Under the pieces are notes generated by a model that was given only the letters and a program-made list of their open reading frames with translations, ran no database searches and was not told the origin of the DNA. The position numbers were made by a program, and so were the translations under genes. A stretch of 64,000 nt of DNA from Daldinia sp. FL1419 (Eukaryota > Ascomycota > Sordariomycetes > Xylariales > Hypoxylaceae): contig MU623369.1 in the NCBI GenBank assembly GCA_025201765.1, positions 186,001-250,000 on the forward strand, read 5' to 3'. Positions 50,701-63,266 of the stretch are shown in pieces. Within the stretch, counting starts at the first letter, position 1. The number at the start of each line of letters is the position of its first letter.

Positions 50701-53700
50701 ACTCAAGGATACGACACGCTGCTCATGGTGAAGGGCCGTTAGGTACCAAACAACTCAGCATGCGAGCTCTTGCAAACAATATTTACGGTAGCATTTATTC
50801 CGACAGCGTGCTAGTGACTCCATGCGCCTTAAATGAGGGCTACTAGTCATTGGTTCTAGGTGTTTATCAACGAAATTTTGACTGACCGCGTGCCATAGAA
50901 TTACCCTCAACCGGGCGACCATAGTCTCGATTACCGAGATATGTTAAGATACGGGTCGTGGAGAGGTCTATTGCGTAGCGATGCTAGCCGAAACTTCAAT
51001 GGGAAGAGGTAGCACATTGCTGTCTTATCACCATAACCATCCGGATATAAAGTAACATTCTTTAATGGCACCCTCGATGACAGCGGCTTATTGCCAAATA
51101 CTCGCGCCTATCATAGACATCTACCGTATCCACATCAGTGGGAAGAATTATATTATCCGGATCTTGAAAACACCACCATACAACCTCGTCCCCCACGATG
51201 TGACTAATTTGAGGGTGGCTGTCTTACACAACTTGATCGAGGAGGACAACTCGAAAGCACAAGCTCGAGTAGCTATACGGTACCCGTGCGTCGAGGCTAG
51301 GGAGATTTTTTTGCCCGTTTTGCCCCGGCGCAATAAAAGCATTAGCATGCTAGTCGACTACGGTATATCGTTGTCGAGTAGCGATAGTTGTAGGTTTTGC
51401 AAGCCTTGTTGTTTTGATAGTCTAGCCTTTCAATTCTCAGCAACAAATCGCGAGGCTCGAACAAGGGATTTGTCCATGTGTAATGCTCATCTACTGGCCC
51501 CAAGTAACCAAGTCATTTCACGGAAACAGAGCGCGGACGCTCAACCCAGGTTCAGCATACGGTCTTCTAGACCAACCTTCTTTCGGAGATTTTAATTTTA
51601 CGTTCCATCCCATCCCCCGCTTGATCGGTTCACAGGCATGACGTCTCTTTGACCACCTGAGGCATCAGACCCTCAAGACCCTCTTATATAAGGTCCACTT
51701 TCGAATCTACAGTCTCGGCTAGCATTGCTAATTAAGCTGGCGTTGATACCGTCGACTGACAGCGGAATAATACCGTGACCACGAAGCAAACCCGGGTTAC
51801 TTCCAGTAGCAAACTTGCAAAGTGGGCCGTTGACGATACCAGAATTCAACTTGTTGACCAAAGTTCCAAGATGGACGGACATACTAACCTAGGGCAGTTT
51901 TCGTTCAGAACGGCCCGTAATGACGAAAAATCTAGGCTAGCGGTCCGAACCTCTTGATTTGTTCGCCCTTTCCATCATCGTCTAGGATGTGAATAATACC
52001 ACGACGACGGTCCTGGAATCCCAAAAGACTGGTTCAGCCAACCGTCGTCCGTGTCACTACACAGTAGTCTTCTGTACCCCCAAACCGCCCCGGGCAAATA
52101 TGTAATTGCATTATATGCCCCATCGACAGCGCCGTGAACGAAAAAGATAGACAGATCGAACAATCCGCCACCATTCTACGTATAGTACGAATCCGTACAC
52201 ATTGTACCGTTAAAGTTGTGCCACCGACAAGGTATCCCATCGGACGTCCCCTATTCTGGGCTATGCCACCGGCGCTATATGCCATTTTAGACTCGCAAGC
52301 TTTCCCAAATCGGACAATCTCAATCGCCACTTGGCTCGAATCAGGAGCTCATTGCCATTTTGGGCTTGACGTATCTCCATACCTACACTACATAATACCC
52401 CCTTTTTTTTTCTCCCCCAACCTCAACTGATTAATCGGGTACCCTATAATGACATTTATTATAGACCACATCCTGTGGAGGCAAGGGGAAGTCGAGATGA
52501 AACCAACAGGTACCTAATATCGATTCTACCATCTTCATTCCACGTGTGTATAATTCGATGCCATGTCCATTGTAAATTCCTATTTCTACACAATCGTGTC
52601 GTAGTTGCGCGCATCACCACCCTGTCGTATATCCCTCGAGGGTAGCGGCCAGTTAACCCGCCCATCCGCAGTCCATGTCTCCCCCCCAAAATTCCCCCAG
52701 CAAATAGGGGACCGGGGATGCACAGGAGAACAGCGGCCGAAGTTATGGCTGGACCGCGCGATTGCATATGCACGCCCATCTCAATATCGACCGCTGTGCC
52801 GGCACTTGCGCGGTAAGTTCCGGACAGACGGTTCCTATTCGCGGAGACCTAGCCTTTTCTTGTCTACATGCCTAGGTACATACATATCTACACTACCAGA
52901 CTACCTATCATAATGCCAGACTGCACATATTGCATAGAGATAAGTAGGTATTCCATATGCAGGGTATTAGGAGGCCGCGCAGCTGAAGACCATATGTCAA
53001 ATGCCAGGGCCAGGGCCGGCGGTTCTTAGGTGCATACTATAGTAGATTGGCAGGCAAGGTACGGACCCGCACTATGGGAGTAGTTGGCGTATGCGTGAAG
53101 ACGTAGGTTGCCAGCCTATGAGGCGCCACGGCCAAGCTGTCACTATTCACCTGCAGCGCTCGCTTGTCCGGAAGAGCCCGAGTGTAGGCAGGTAGACAGA
53201 TAGGCGTGCTGCGAGCGGTGATCTGTTTACGGTTGACTAGTGTGATGTGGTATTTTTACGCTGCACATACGTATGTGAATACGATAGAGGAGTGAGTATG
53301 TTGTCGAGATACTTGTGTCTGGATAGGAGGCCATTGGGGGTCCCCGGTGATGGGAATACCGGGTGGCCTTACTTACACGCAATGAGTGTAGGTGTTGTGT
53401 TCCGAGTTGTGCAATTTTGGTTATTTTGAGTAGGCGGTTAGATTGGTGGTGATGCTATGAAGTGTTAAGAGGTAACTCCATGCGATGCTTCTTCACCAGC
53501 TGTTATAGTCGACTATATTATCTATTCAATCTAAGCATTATTCATCTTGGGGCCATATTTAAAAATCAAATCTTCCATCAGTCTTATCAAATCAAAACAT
53601 TAACACGTCTATTCTATGGAAATCTCCGAGACATACACCATACAATATCGAAATAAGCCATCAAGTCAAGGTTACCTGACTTCCAGAAGAGCAAGAGACC

Positions 53701-54410
53701 CCAATCCCACCACCACATAGCCCCCAAGGACGGTATTTTTAGGCAATTATCGAGCCCGTACGTAAGGCTTGCGTCTTACTCGGTCGATACGCGAAAGTCT
53801 GGAAGCATTTAGCCAAGCTCAATATATATTCACGTCGGCATTACTCCTCCTTGGCAATATACCCGGCCAAGATGCAATGCGCGGCGCTGCATTTTACTTG
53901 CGTCATGTGCGAGTCGTTTAGGCAAATGCCTATTTCCTACCTCCATGCTGGGTATTAGATCTCCTATGCTATGCGACATCGATGTTCGGGTAGAAATAGT
54001 TAGGCAACGGAAATGCTCCAAGCCGCCCAACTTTCCTGATGGAGGTATCGTATCGGTTGACTATCTGTTGAGTCTAGGTAGCCTTGATACCTATTACCGT
54101 AATCACGATTAACATCAGGTGTTCTAAGCACGTAGGACAACGCATTGCCTAGGATAAGTGTCTTGTCTAGTAAAGTTTTCAATTAACCGACGTTGAAATT
54201 CCAGGCTTAGAGGATTTAGAGTATTGAAGCAGTATAAGGATTCACGTATGGTGGTGCCTATTGTTCACCATCATGCCTATTCACCATACCCAAGCAAAAC
54301 AGGGTTAGGACCAGATATTTGGGTCCCACGACTTTATTATGTTATTCTTTAGCAAATTCCATTACCCAGGTCCATGTATCCATCTTCTTCGCGTCGTGAA
54401 AGTATCGTAT
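47722..54410. other. Gene-poor intergenic region
   Basis: About 6.7 kb of normal base composition without a recognisable gene. The longest frame is 51065-51595 (+, 176 codons, Arg- and Cys-containing, no motif). Possible decayed coding traces lie on the minus strand at about 51673-52050 (see findings). ACCTAGGT-type palindromes occur near 49668, 50185 and 52870. Pyrimidine-rich DNA at 49330-49460 followed by an ATG at 49516 looks promoter-like, but no supported exon follows. Confidence 0.4.
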
Positions 54411-57400
54411 CTAGCCAGCTCTAATAAGCTCCATCTTCGCGCCTCTCTTCCCCGTCGCCTCATCCTTAACATCCTGGATACGCACTAGTACCTTCATAAA
54501 CAACTCAACAGTAACCTCTCTACTTCCACTTGTCTTTAGGGTATACGTGTCCGCATCGAACACGCTCTCTGGCTCCGGCTCCGCCAAATCCCTTAGCCGA
54601 ATCAAGCCTTCTATACCGAACCTCGGTACCAGGACCACGAACCCGTTGCTGAAGATCTTCATCACGAACCCTTCTTCCTCGGCGACGCGACCTCGTAATG
54701 ATTGCCCGACGTAGTATGCGACGCTGGCACGGCCCGCGAGTTGCGCGTTGCGGTGCCGCACGTTAATGTTCTTGCACACGGCCTCGAGACGTCCGCGCGA
54801 ACGTACCGACGGATGCATAGGTTCGTATTCAATAGCGGCTGCGAGTTGGCGATGGGCAACTAGATCAGCATATCGCCGAATAGGACTGGTAAAATGCGTG
54901 TAGATCTCGGATGCGAGACCGTAGTGTCGAAATTCGGGGAACGCTTGGGTACCCGCACAGAAATACTCGGCACTCATCATGCATCGCGTCGCCATGATGC
55001 GCACCAGCGTATTGAAGAAGGGCTCCTTCGAGTCGACACACTGGTCTAGAGAGTCGGCTAATGCCTTTGACGAGTCAAAGCGGAGCTCAAACCCGCGCTT
55101 CACCTTGAGCTGGTTGGCTAACTCGTCAAAGTTAGTCTTAGGTGGTGCAGCATGGCGTCGTAAGATAGCCGTCTGTGGAAAAGCTTCATAGATCTTGCTC
55201 GCTACACTAATATTGGCGAGTAGCATGAACTCTTCTACGAGAGAGTTGGTGTCTAGTAACGCCTTCGTCTTGACGTCGATAGGATCTGATGTCTCCGATT
55301 CCATCTCGACCTTGACTTCAGGCGAGGAGAGACTAAGAGCTCCTGCGTCCATTCGCTTCTGTTTTAGTTTCTTGGATAACATTAAAAGGGTTCTCATGCC
55401 CTGGGTTAAATCGTCCTGCTGAGATACATCATCGATACGTAGCTGTGCTTGTTCGTAGCTAAATGCTTCACGAGACTTAATGACAGACTTGGTAAACCTT
55501 ACATTGATAATGTCGGCATCCTTATTGACTTCCCAGAGCACCGAAAATGCGTAACGCTCTACGTACGGTTTTAGAGAGCAAAGGTCAGTACCAAGTAACA
55601 TCGGCAGCATATCGATACGCTTATCTACCAAGTAAACAGTTGTTCCTCGAATGCTTGCCTCGGTATCCATGGCGTTGCTCGGTTTCACGAAATGCGAAAC
55701 GTCTGCAATATGAACACCCACCTCGAAGTTTCCGTTTGGTAAAGGTCTTGCATGTAACGCATCATCGATATCCTGGCACCCAGGAGGATCGATACTACAG
55801 ATTAGAAGGCCTCGAAGGTCCTCCCGATCTTTCCAGCCAGGGTCGTCGGTGCTGGGTGGTACTATCCAGTCATGTCCCTCTTTAGGCAGACAATCAAGCA
55901 CAGTCTTCGGGAACGGTCGGTACTGGACATCGTACTCAAGCAGAAGCGCCTCAGTCTCCGCAGCCTTACTTTCCAGCTCACCCAGAGACCTAATGAAGTG
56001 ACCGACAGGGTGCCGGGATTCGCGGTCCCACGAATCGATAGCAACGAGTATTCGCTTTCCAACAATTTCTCCGGCTTGCCTTGTACGAAGGCGAATCTTT
56101 GGTACCTTCTTATCCATGGGGATCAAGAAGACGCTTTCTTGTTTTCTGCCTTGGGTGCCAGATTGGCTAACAGACGACGGGTCAACGTGACCGACATATT
56201 GACGCCAGTTTCGCTTGATTATACCAACCACCTTTGCGGTAGGCTGCGGCCGGCCTTCTGTGCTCAGGCCTTGTGTCTTCTTTACTTGCTCCTGCAGAGC
56301 TCGTTTCTCCTGCTCGGTAACTATATCGTCACCTTCTTCGTTATCGGCATTCTCGTTCTTTGTAATAGCTTCTTCCTCGATAATCTTGGTAGATGGCTCC
56401 TTCCATTGGTCCTGGGGGAGGACCTCTACTACTACAACATCGCCGTCCACCGCACGATTGATATTTTCTCGTCCAAGGACAATAAGTGCTTTAGGAAACG
56501 CGGGGACCTTGATTGAGGCCTCAAGGTAGTTGTATGGAGATACATTGAAGATGCCCTGATGGAGGATGCCACTCTTGACGCCGGTCATCATCTTGGAGAG
56601 GGTATAGTGTTCGGGGTAAAGGAATTCGGAGGCATTCTTATCTCTCGATATGCCTCGCTCTTGTGATTCGGGAATCATGTCGAGCAATCGGTCCGCATCT
56701 TCGAGCCCGGATACGTAGTCACGTAATGTAAGAGCTGGAATCTTCTCCCTCTTAGCCTTTTCGATGTTTAGTCTATCGTCTGTGAGCATAACAGTTACCG
56801 GCAACTGCTTGCTCCTGTTCTGGTTCAAGTGGTCATTATACCACTTGACAGCTTGTCGGACAGCCCGATCATTCCTATCATTGATGGTCTCATCCTGTCC
56901 TCGGGGAATGTAGGTCTCGAGTCTAAACTCGTTGAAGAAAACATAGAAACGCTTATCTTCACTCTTGGTTAGGCCAATCAGCCGGTTATATAGTGGCAAA
57001 GACCTGTTGCGCAGTTCCTCTAAGACGGTTTGTAAAATGACGACGTCGTAGAATGCAGAGCTCTGTTCAAACAGGTCCATAGCATTAAGCAGAGCATTAG
57101 TGTCTGGGACAAGATAGTGTCCTTGCGGATAAGCCTTAGTGCCTGCTGGCCTATCCGAAAGAACAAAGGGGGTCGCTGGAGTCGAAGTCAGTCTTGATGG
57201 TTATATGAGCATTTCTTGCCAACTAGATACAAGAACTTACTCTCTCCGCTCGCGTTCCTCGGTGCGGTTTCAAGACATCTTGAACATAGCTTAGAGGAAC
57301 ATGGGATATCTTGGCGAAGATAGACTTCGCGTACAATCTTTTGGACCTTGCCGCTCTTGGTAGATCTCACGTAGGTTTTGCTCGACAGATTTGGAGCATA

Positions 57401-57436
57401 CGAGTCAGCACCTTGAGGTCTTTTGAGACTCGTCAT
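54411..57436 (-). CDS. DIS3: Exosome exonuclease Dis3/Rrp44
   Basis: Catalytic subunit of the RNA exosome: 3'-5' exoribonuclease (RNase II family) plus PIN endonuclease, acting in nucleus and cytoplasm on rRNA processing and RNA decay. Two exons, 57436-57241 and 57175-54411, separated by a 65-nt intron, give 986 residues, the usual length. The N-terminus has KIVREVYLRQDIPC with the three-cysteine CR3 motif (C-x4-C-x2-C). The PIN domain starts at HYLVPDTN with D90, matching yeast D91. Two cold-shock domains cover about 240-460. The RNB domain has IDPPGCQDIDDALH, giving acidic residues D528, D534, D536 and D537, followed by YAFSVLWEVN and, near its end, FRHYGLASEIYTHFTSPIRRYADL. The C-terminal S1 domain contains GFVMKIFSNGFVVLVPRFG. 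All catalytic residues are present in both nuclease sites. Start chosen at the first in-frame Met, MTSLKRPQ. Confidence 0.96.
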
Positions 57437-58920
57437 CTTCGATCCGGGTTCCTCTTCTGGTTGATAAAAAATTTGAAATTTTTTATTTTTGTTTTTTTTT
57501 ATTTTTTAGATGAGCTTGTCTAGCATCGAGTACCTTCTATGTCAGACGTTGAATAGGATATTTCAGATTCTCGAGGTTTGATACTAAACGTACTAAAAAT
57601 GACTTATCGATAAAGTTTTTGCTAGTAACCTAGGTTAGTTAGCTCAGTACTTACCTGTATCTATTACATAAGCTAGGTACCCGCTACAACCTAGCGGCCA
57701 ACCGCTACCGAACAGCCCACTAACGAATTGTTAGACATACTAACCAAGGTACTGGTACCCAAGCACTCTCATCAACCGACTTGAATATACATGATTAAAC
57801 TTCAAATTTCCAAGATATCAGATCTAATTTCTTCGCTTACCATGCAAAGAAAAACTTTTACGTAAAAATCTAAAAACTTGATGTATCAATTGTCTTAGCT
57901 AAACTACCTACCTAACCTAAGATGCCTTGTAATTTTATATGTCTTTAACTGATAAGTATGATAAGAGAGGTATAGCATGATCGAGCATGAATGTCTCTTC
58001 CTTACAATTTCCACTCGTCAATTATACATCAACATACATCAACTTTCCGAGAGACTGCCGAACAACAAACCAAAAAAGAACCAAAAAAACAAGGTATCCG
58101 CATGAGCCGTGAAACTTAACATTACCTAGATATGATAGATATGCAAACACTTACTGCAAGGTTCCCCCACTTCTGCTCAGCTCGCAGGCCGCAGGCCGCA
58201 TCCCGCCCGGCTCTTTCATCACCCATCACTCATAACTTATCACCTCAAACCCGGCCTGCCGGACACAAGCCGTCGCAAAGGAGGATGCGATACGGTCGCG
58301 GATCTATATTAAATCTAGCTCATATGACCCGTAATTTCAACCGGCAGATTTTCCCGCGTTGCCTTACCTTCATCTTATTGGTATCTCATTGTTATCCCGC
58401 CACCGATCGACCATATGCGCAACCCTTCAATTTTAAAAATAGCATTATAGCACATTTTTATCTAGTCTCTGTTGCTTTGCTGATGCTTGTCGATGCTAAT
58501 CGATGCTAGTCGCCCTGTTACTATCGTGTCTGAGAGCTCCGAAATATGTGCTGATTTTTGGCAAGGTGAAGGTAGGGAAGAAAGGGTAAAAACAGGTCTA
58601 CGCGATGGAGATATGGAGTCATGTCACTAAATAGGGCGAGATCGACAATGGCTTGGGAAGTAGGTCTCTTAACGGCAGCAAAAGTGGTACGATGGCCTAC
58701 CTATTATACGTGCGTATAGCTTGCCAGCTTCCAAGGTCGGCAGGCCATGTGAATAATCACGTCTGCACCGGTGTGGTGGGAAACACGCTATTCACGCGTT
58801 CTAGATTGTCATCACGGCTACGAAGATGCGCAAATTGGCCACGATGGCGCGCAACGACTATAGCCTCACCATTATATTAAGACGCCAGGGGACGGGAAGG
58901 CAGGAGGGCAGCCAGGCTGG

Positions 58921-58942
58921 CTGACTGACTGACTGACTGACT
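58921..58942. repeat. CTGA tetranucleotide repeat
   Basis: Five and a half perfect CTGA units, preceded by the related GGCTGG. Simple sequence repeat. Confidence 0.75.
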
Positions 58943-59600
58943 AGGCGTACTGCATGCAGTGTGGTGGTGCCGCTTCTAGGTTCCTGGTTGATCCGCGGCA
59001 CTTAGGAATGGTCGACTACATCGGGCGATATCTTAGCATCGCGTGGAGTACGCCATTGTTCAACCCATAGCCTACGTAGGACTATATACCGTCGTGCAAG
59101 AAATCAACATCAGCTGTTCTTAGTTGAAATAGCGAGAGATTAAAAAAAGGTTGAAAGAAGAAGCCTTGCGATACCGGAATTTGACGAAAGAAAAACTTCA
59201 TGATATTATGGATGTTCGGTACGTCGTCGAGCAAGGTCGACGCTGTGAAGCACGCCAACGTGGAGAAGACGTCACTTCCGAATGTCTCTCGATGGTTACC
59301 TCGAACAAGTCTTGGGAACCATTCGGCAAGCGTGTTAGGAGTGTTGATTTAAACATGAAACATTACCATCAGCCACCTTTTTAAAACATACCTCAAGGGA
59401 AAGGAAATTTTAGAAGAAGAAGAAACATGCTGCTGTGGCTAGCCTCTAGGAAGTTTGTCCGAATGCGGTGACACCCTCGAGGTGTTGCCATATCGGATAG
59501 TTCTGGTTTCACCGATTGACGACAGACCTTGGGGGACCTGATCATGATTCGGCAGCGGAGAGTTGATGAGATTGGGTTTGAGATCCCCAGATCAGCCGTC

Positions 59601-59670
59601 TGCTCCTGCTTGCTCCTGCTTGATGCTGCTTGATGCTGCTTGATGCTGCTTGATGCTGCTTGATGCTGCT
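59601..59670. repeat. 10-bp tandem repeat, 7 units
   Basis: Two units TGCTCCTGCT are followed by five perfect units TGATGCTGCT, then GCTACAGC. A minisatellite that expanded recently, since five units are identical. Confidence 0.85.
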
Positions 59671-60686
59671 GCTACAGCTCTACTACGTGACATTAACATG
59701 ATCTCGTACGTACGTGCGTCTACGTGCATTAGATAGTCGATGATCGATAAGAAGAGGACCTATAGAAAAGGCTTATAGGAACGACCTATAGAGGAGGCCT
59801 CGTAATAAACCTCTTTACTCCTTCACTTGGAGACTAGCGCCAAGCCTCCCGGTTACAGTCCAGGCTTCGGCAGCGGCGCTGCTATAAATATTCTGTACAA
59901 ATTGCGTCATTAAGTAATGCCGGCGTTCTTGAAAAAAAAAAAAGCCACGCTCCTATGCATGCACCCGTACGAAAAAGCAATATGGTTCTGTCCAGAAAAA
60001 AAATAATAAAAATTAAAAAGAAGTACATTTATTCATGATATGTCGTCCACCAAAGTAAAAAGAGAGGCTATCGACGCAACAGTAATCTAAGCTAAAAATG
60101 ATCAAATTGTGGATGCTCGACCGCCTGCAAGAGCGGGTAAACAGGGATATGGGAAATCTCCCGCTCTGTCGTGCCATGCAGAAGCAACGGACGAGCAGGT
60201 CATGGTAGGCTGGTAGGCACGTCTGAGCGTTCCCCAGTGGGTCGGCAGCCTGATAGATAGATCGTGGAGTGCACTCCTTAGAAATAATCTGCCGAGGGAG
60301 GGCAAGCCATGGGGTTTGTCGGTGGCGATGCTACAACCTACAACCGCTTATTCTACATACACAGTACCTACATGCCTAGGTAGGTTAAACCCTTCCTCTC
60401 ACCGGGGCGGGATGGATTCATGGCTGTGCCTAAACTGTCAAAAGGAGGCTTACGCTTGTGTTCCCGCGAGATGGTCCAAGCAACCGAGCAAGAGGTTGCT
60501 TAGGAGATATGAGTGTGGGGTTAAAGCAAGCCACATCGACATGAAGATAGATAAGGATACTTATTTAGTTTAGATCGAAAGGACCTCAGAAAAGACTGAA
60601 GGATACGACGCGAGAGAAAGACGCGACTGCATGCCGAGTGTACCCTGTCATCCTGTCAGCCTGTTTTTAGCATGTTTGGAATTTTA

Positions 60687-60740
60687 TGGAGGGAATACAT
60701 ATGGAGGGAATACATATGGAGGGGACATGGAGGGGACATG
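60687..60740. repeat. TATGGAGGG-based tandem repeat
   Basis: Two 15-bp units TATGGAGGGAATACA are followed by shorter GGAGGGGACAT units and a G7 run. Purine-rich on the plus strand. Confidence 0.65.
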
Positions 60741-63215
60741 AGGGGGGGAACCACCCCTAGGCAGAGATACATAGTGTACATACACTAGGTTAGATAGGAG
60801 GGGGGGACCCATGGATGGGATCGTGGGCGTGGGGCGAGGACATGGGCCTTAGGCGGCTTGGGCGGTAGCATTTAAGGTAGAGTGGGGATAAACAAGCGCC
60901 AAGATGGATCATGATTTGCAGATGGTCTGTGGGTTACGGCTCCAAGCTTGAGCATTCATTGTGTCAGCTGGTTGGACGACAAGACCTCATCTCATAGCTT
61001 CGACGAATGACAACGGCGGGACCGTCCCTCCATCAAGTCTCCCCAAGGTCCAAGGGTACGACTGAGGAAAAGGCTCATTCTCAACACCGACCCCCCTAAC
61101 CCTAGCCTAATGCTCCTCCTTGTGCTTCCCCTCCATACTCTACCAAACTATACTCATCCTCGAAGCCCGTCGCTCCACACCATCTTATCTCGTCTAGTAC
61201 ACACTCGCTTCCCAGGGCACTCTGGGCCGCTATAGTCGTTCCTATTTGCCCCATATCAGTGCTCCTCCACCAGTCACATGCGGTCCTATAGGCGCCGATA
61301 GTCCAAAAGTCATCGTCTATCTATACTCAAATGACTTGTTATAGATCTGGAAGGTCTAGCTCAACAGATAGCCGCTGCTCATGTTTCTCATGTTTCTCAT
61401 CGTATAACGAGAGAGATGGTGGAATCGCAAGCGGAACCAGACCGCGCGACGAGATGAGGGGTAATCTCAAGTTGATACTTGACGGAACATCCATGCCCGG
61501 GTTATCCCATATCCCCAAGTGCCGGGGATAGCAAGGCAATAATAAGTCAAAGCTTTCTGTTACGCTACGCGCACATAGCATTGTATTATACATGCTAGTA
61601 TGTGCGGTGTTCATCCAAGGCAGAGCTCTTGGCGAGCGACAGATGACTTGGGTAGAAGTTGAGAATAATCTGTCTAATTTCCTGATTTCCTGATTTCTTA
61701 ATACCGGCTTCCTCCCCGTCATAATCTTGTAAAGCAGTTTTACTATAGTTAGAAGTGGGATCGTATCTTACGATTCCATTCGGTCTGTGTACATATTGGT
61801 ATCCTTCCCGCCGGTTCCGATTTATTCCTGTTGGCTACTGAGACCTTATGCCCAAGCCTCTTTCTATAGTCTACAGCTACCTTTATTGTGGCCTAGCTCT
61901 TCAGCTGTGGCGTACTTCCGCATAAGCTATATACGAGGTGCAAGGATCTTTTTTTGCCAGTCCAATCATGGCCTGTTTCGACATGTGTCGGCCATGATGG
62001 AAGCCGGTCAACATCTAGGTCCGGCTCGTCTTCTTATTGGTCCTGATGCTCGATGACGCCCTCTGGTTCCATCTTGTATTTTTCGATGGGTCTTCCGACA
62101 TATCGTGAAACATTGATATGTTGATATGTTTCTTCAACAATACTGTCGATGGTCGCTCGTTTGGTACCATGTGAGCTTGAGTGATATCTGTGAGCTCATA
62201 GTCGACCGGGTCGTCGCAGCTCTCCACAGGCCGGGATGACCTTAGTGCGTCGGCAATCGTATACTCATCTGTCTTTATCCATGGCTAGATCCGTGATCGC
62301 TGCTCTCTATCTCTATCTTTTTTTTTTTTCGGCCCTTGTCGCAAACAGATGATCGGGCTCCTGATAGTGGGAATCTGATAGAGTGACTCGTGACAGATGA
62401 GAAGAGGAGGCTGGCAGGTTGGTATCCGGCACCAAGTGGAGCTTATGCAGGTCGACGAATAGGTGAAGCTACATGTAGCTAAACCTTGGCTGCAGCATCG
62501 TGCAGGAAAAGAAGAAGACGGCGTAAGGCCTCGTCCTACCTAACCGTTTTAGTCCGTATGACACATGGACCTTTGATAGGTAACATCTCACAAACTCTGT
62601 GTTTACGTACAGAGATATGTACAGAGATACCCGTAGGAAATATGCTGAACCCCTTTACACGAGATCCTGTAAAATCCCAAGTACCTTAGGTATCATCTAG
62701 GTAGGTATACAACTTGTGTTCCATCTGGACAGTGTGTCCTCCTACGCCCCATGAATCCAATTTCGCCGCCGCGAATTAGAAGCGTATGCTACTAGCATTT
62801 GTGCAACGGACCGCCTTATATAAACTTATATAATCTTAAGGGGCAGTGTACTAATTTTGTACGCATATGAAGCTATTACTTTTTAGTATAGCTCGCGTAT
62901 CGGCAACAATAATGGCACTCAAACAGATCATTAGACCAAAATATAAGCTACCCATTCGAGTAAGTCTGTTTAAGAGGTCAGCTTAGTTGATAGGCAGGAC
63001 GGGAAGCGGAACGAGGAGCTCAAAATCTAGGCAAGGTAGACAAGCACTTAGCGTGCTGGTAGCATATCCATATCCCTGAATAAAAAAGTCCGGGAAATAG
63101 AAGAAGCCGCGTGTATATACACGGAGGGGGAATAGTGTGGATTCGCCATTATATCGGTACCAGCTGTGAGGTTTATGCAGCGATGTCGATTGACGACAAT
63201 GTGGGGACTTCGAGT

Positions 63216-63266
63216 CCATGTTCCATATTCCATGTTCCATGTTCCACGTTCCATGGGCCATGGGCC
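63216..63266. repeat. CCATGTT/CCATATT heptanucleotide repeat
   Basis: About five 7-bp units of the type CCATGTT, with variants CCATATT and CCACGTT, end in CCATGGGCCATGGGCC. Simple-sequence tract. Confidence 0.65.

Noticed and set aside
51065..51595. 176-codon plus-strand frame, the longest in the 47.7-54.4 kb interval
   Set aside because: No domain, signal peptide or conserved motif. The composition resembles a random frame, and no splice partners were found. Listed only as unassigned.
54979..56529. Several plus-strand frames up to 214 codons inside the Dis3 gene
   Set aside because: They overlap the strongly supported Dis3 exon on the other strand and show no family features; antisense shadows.
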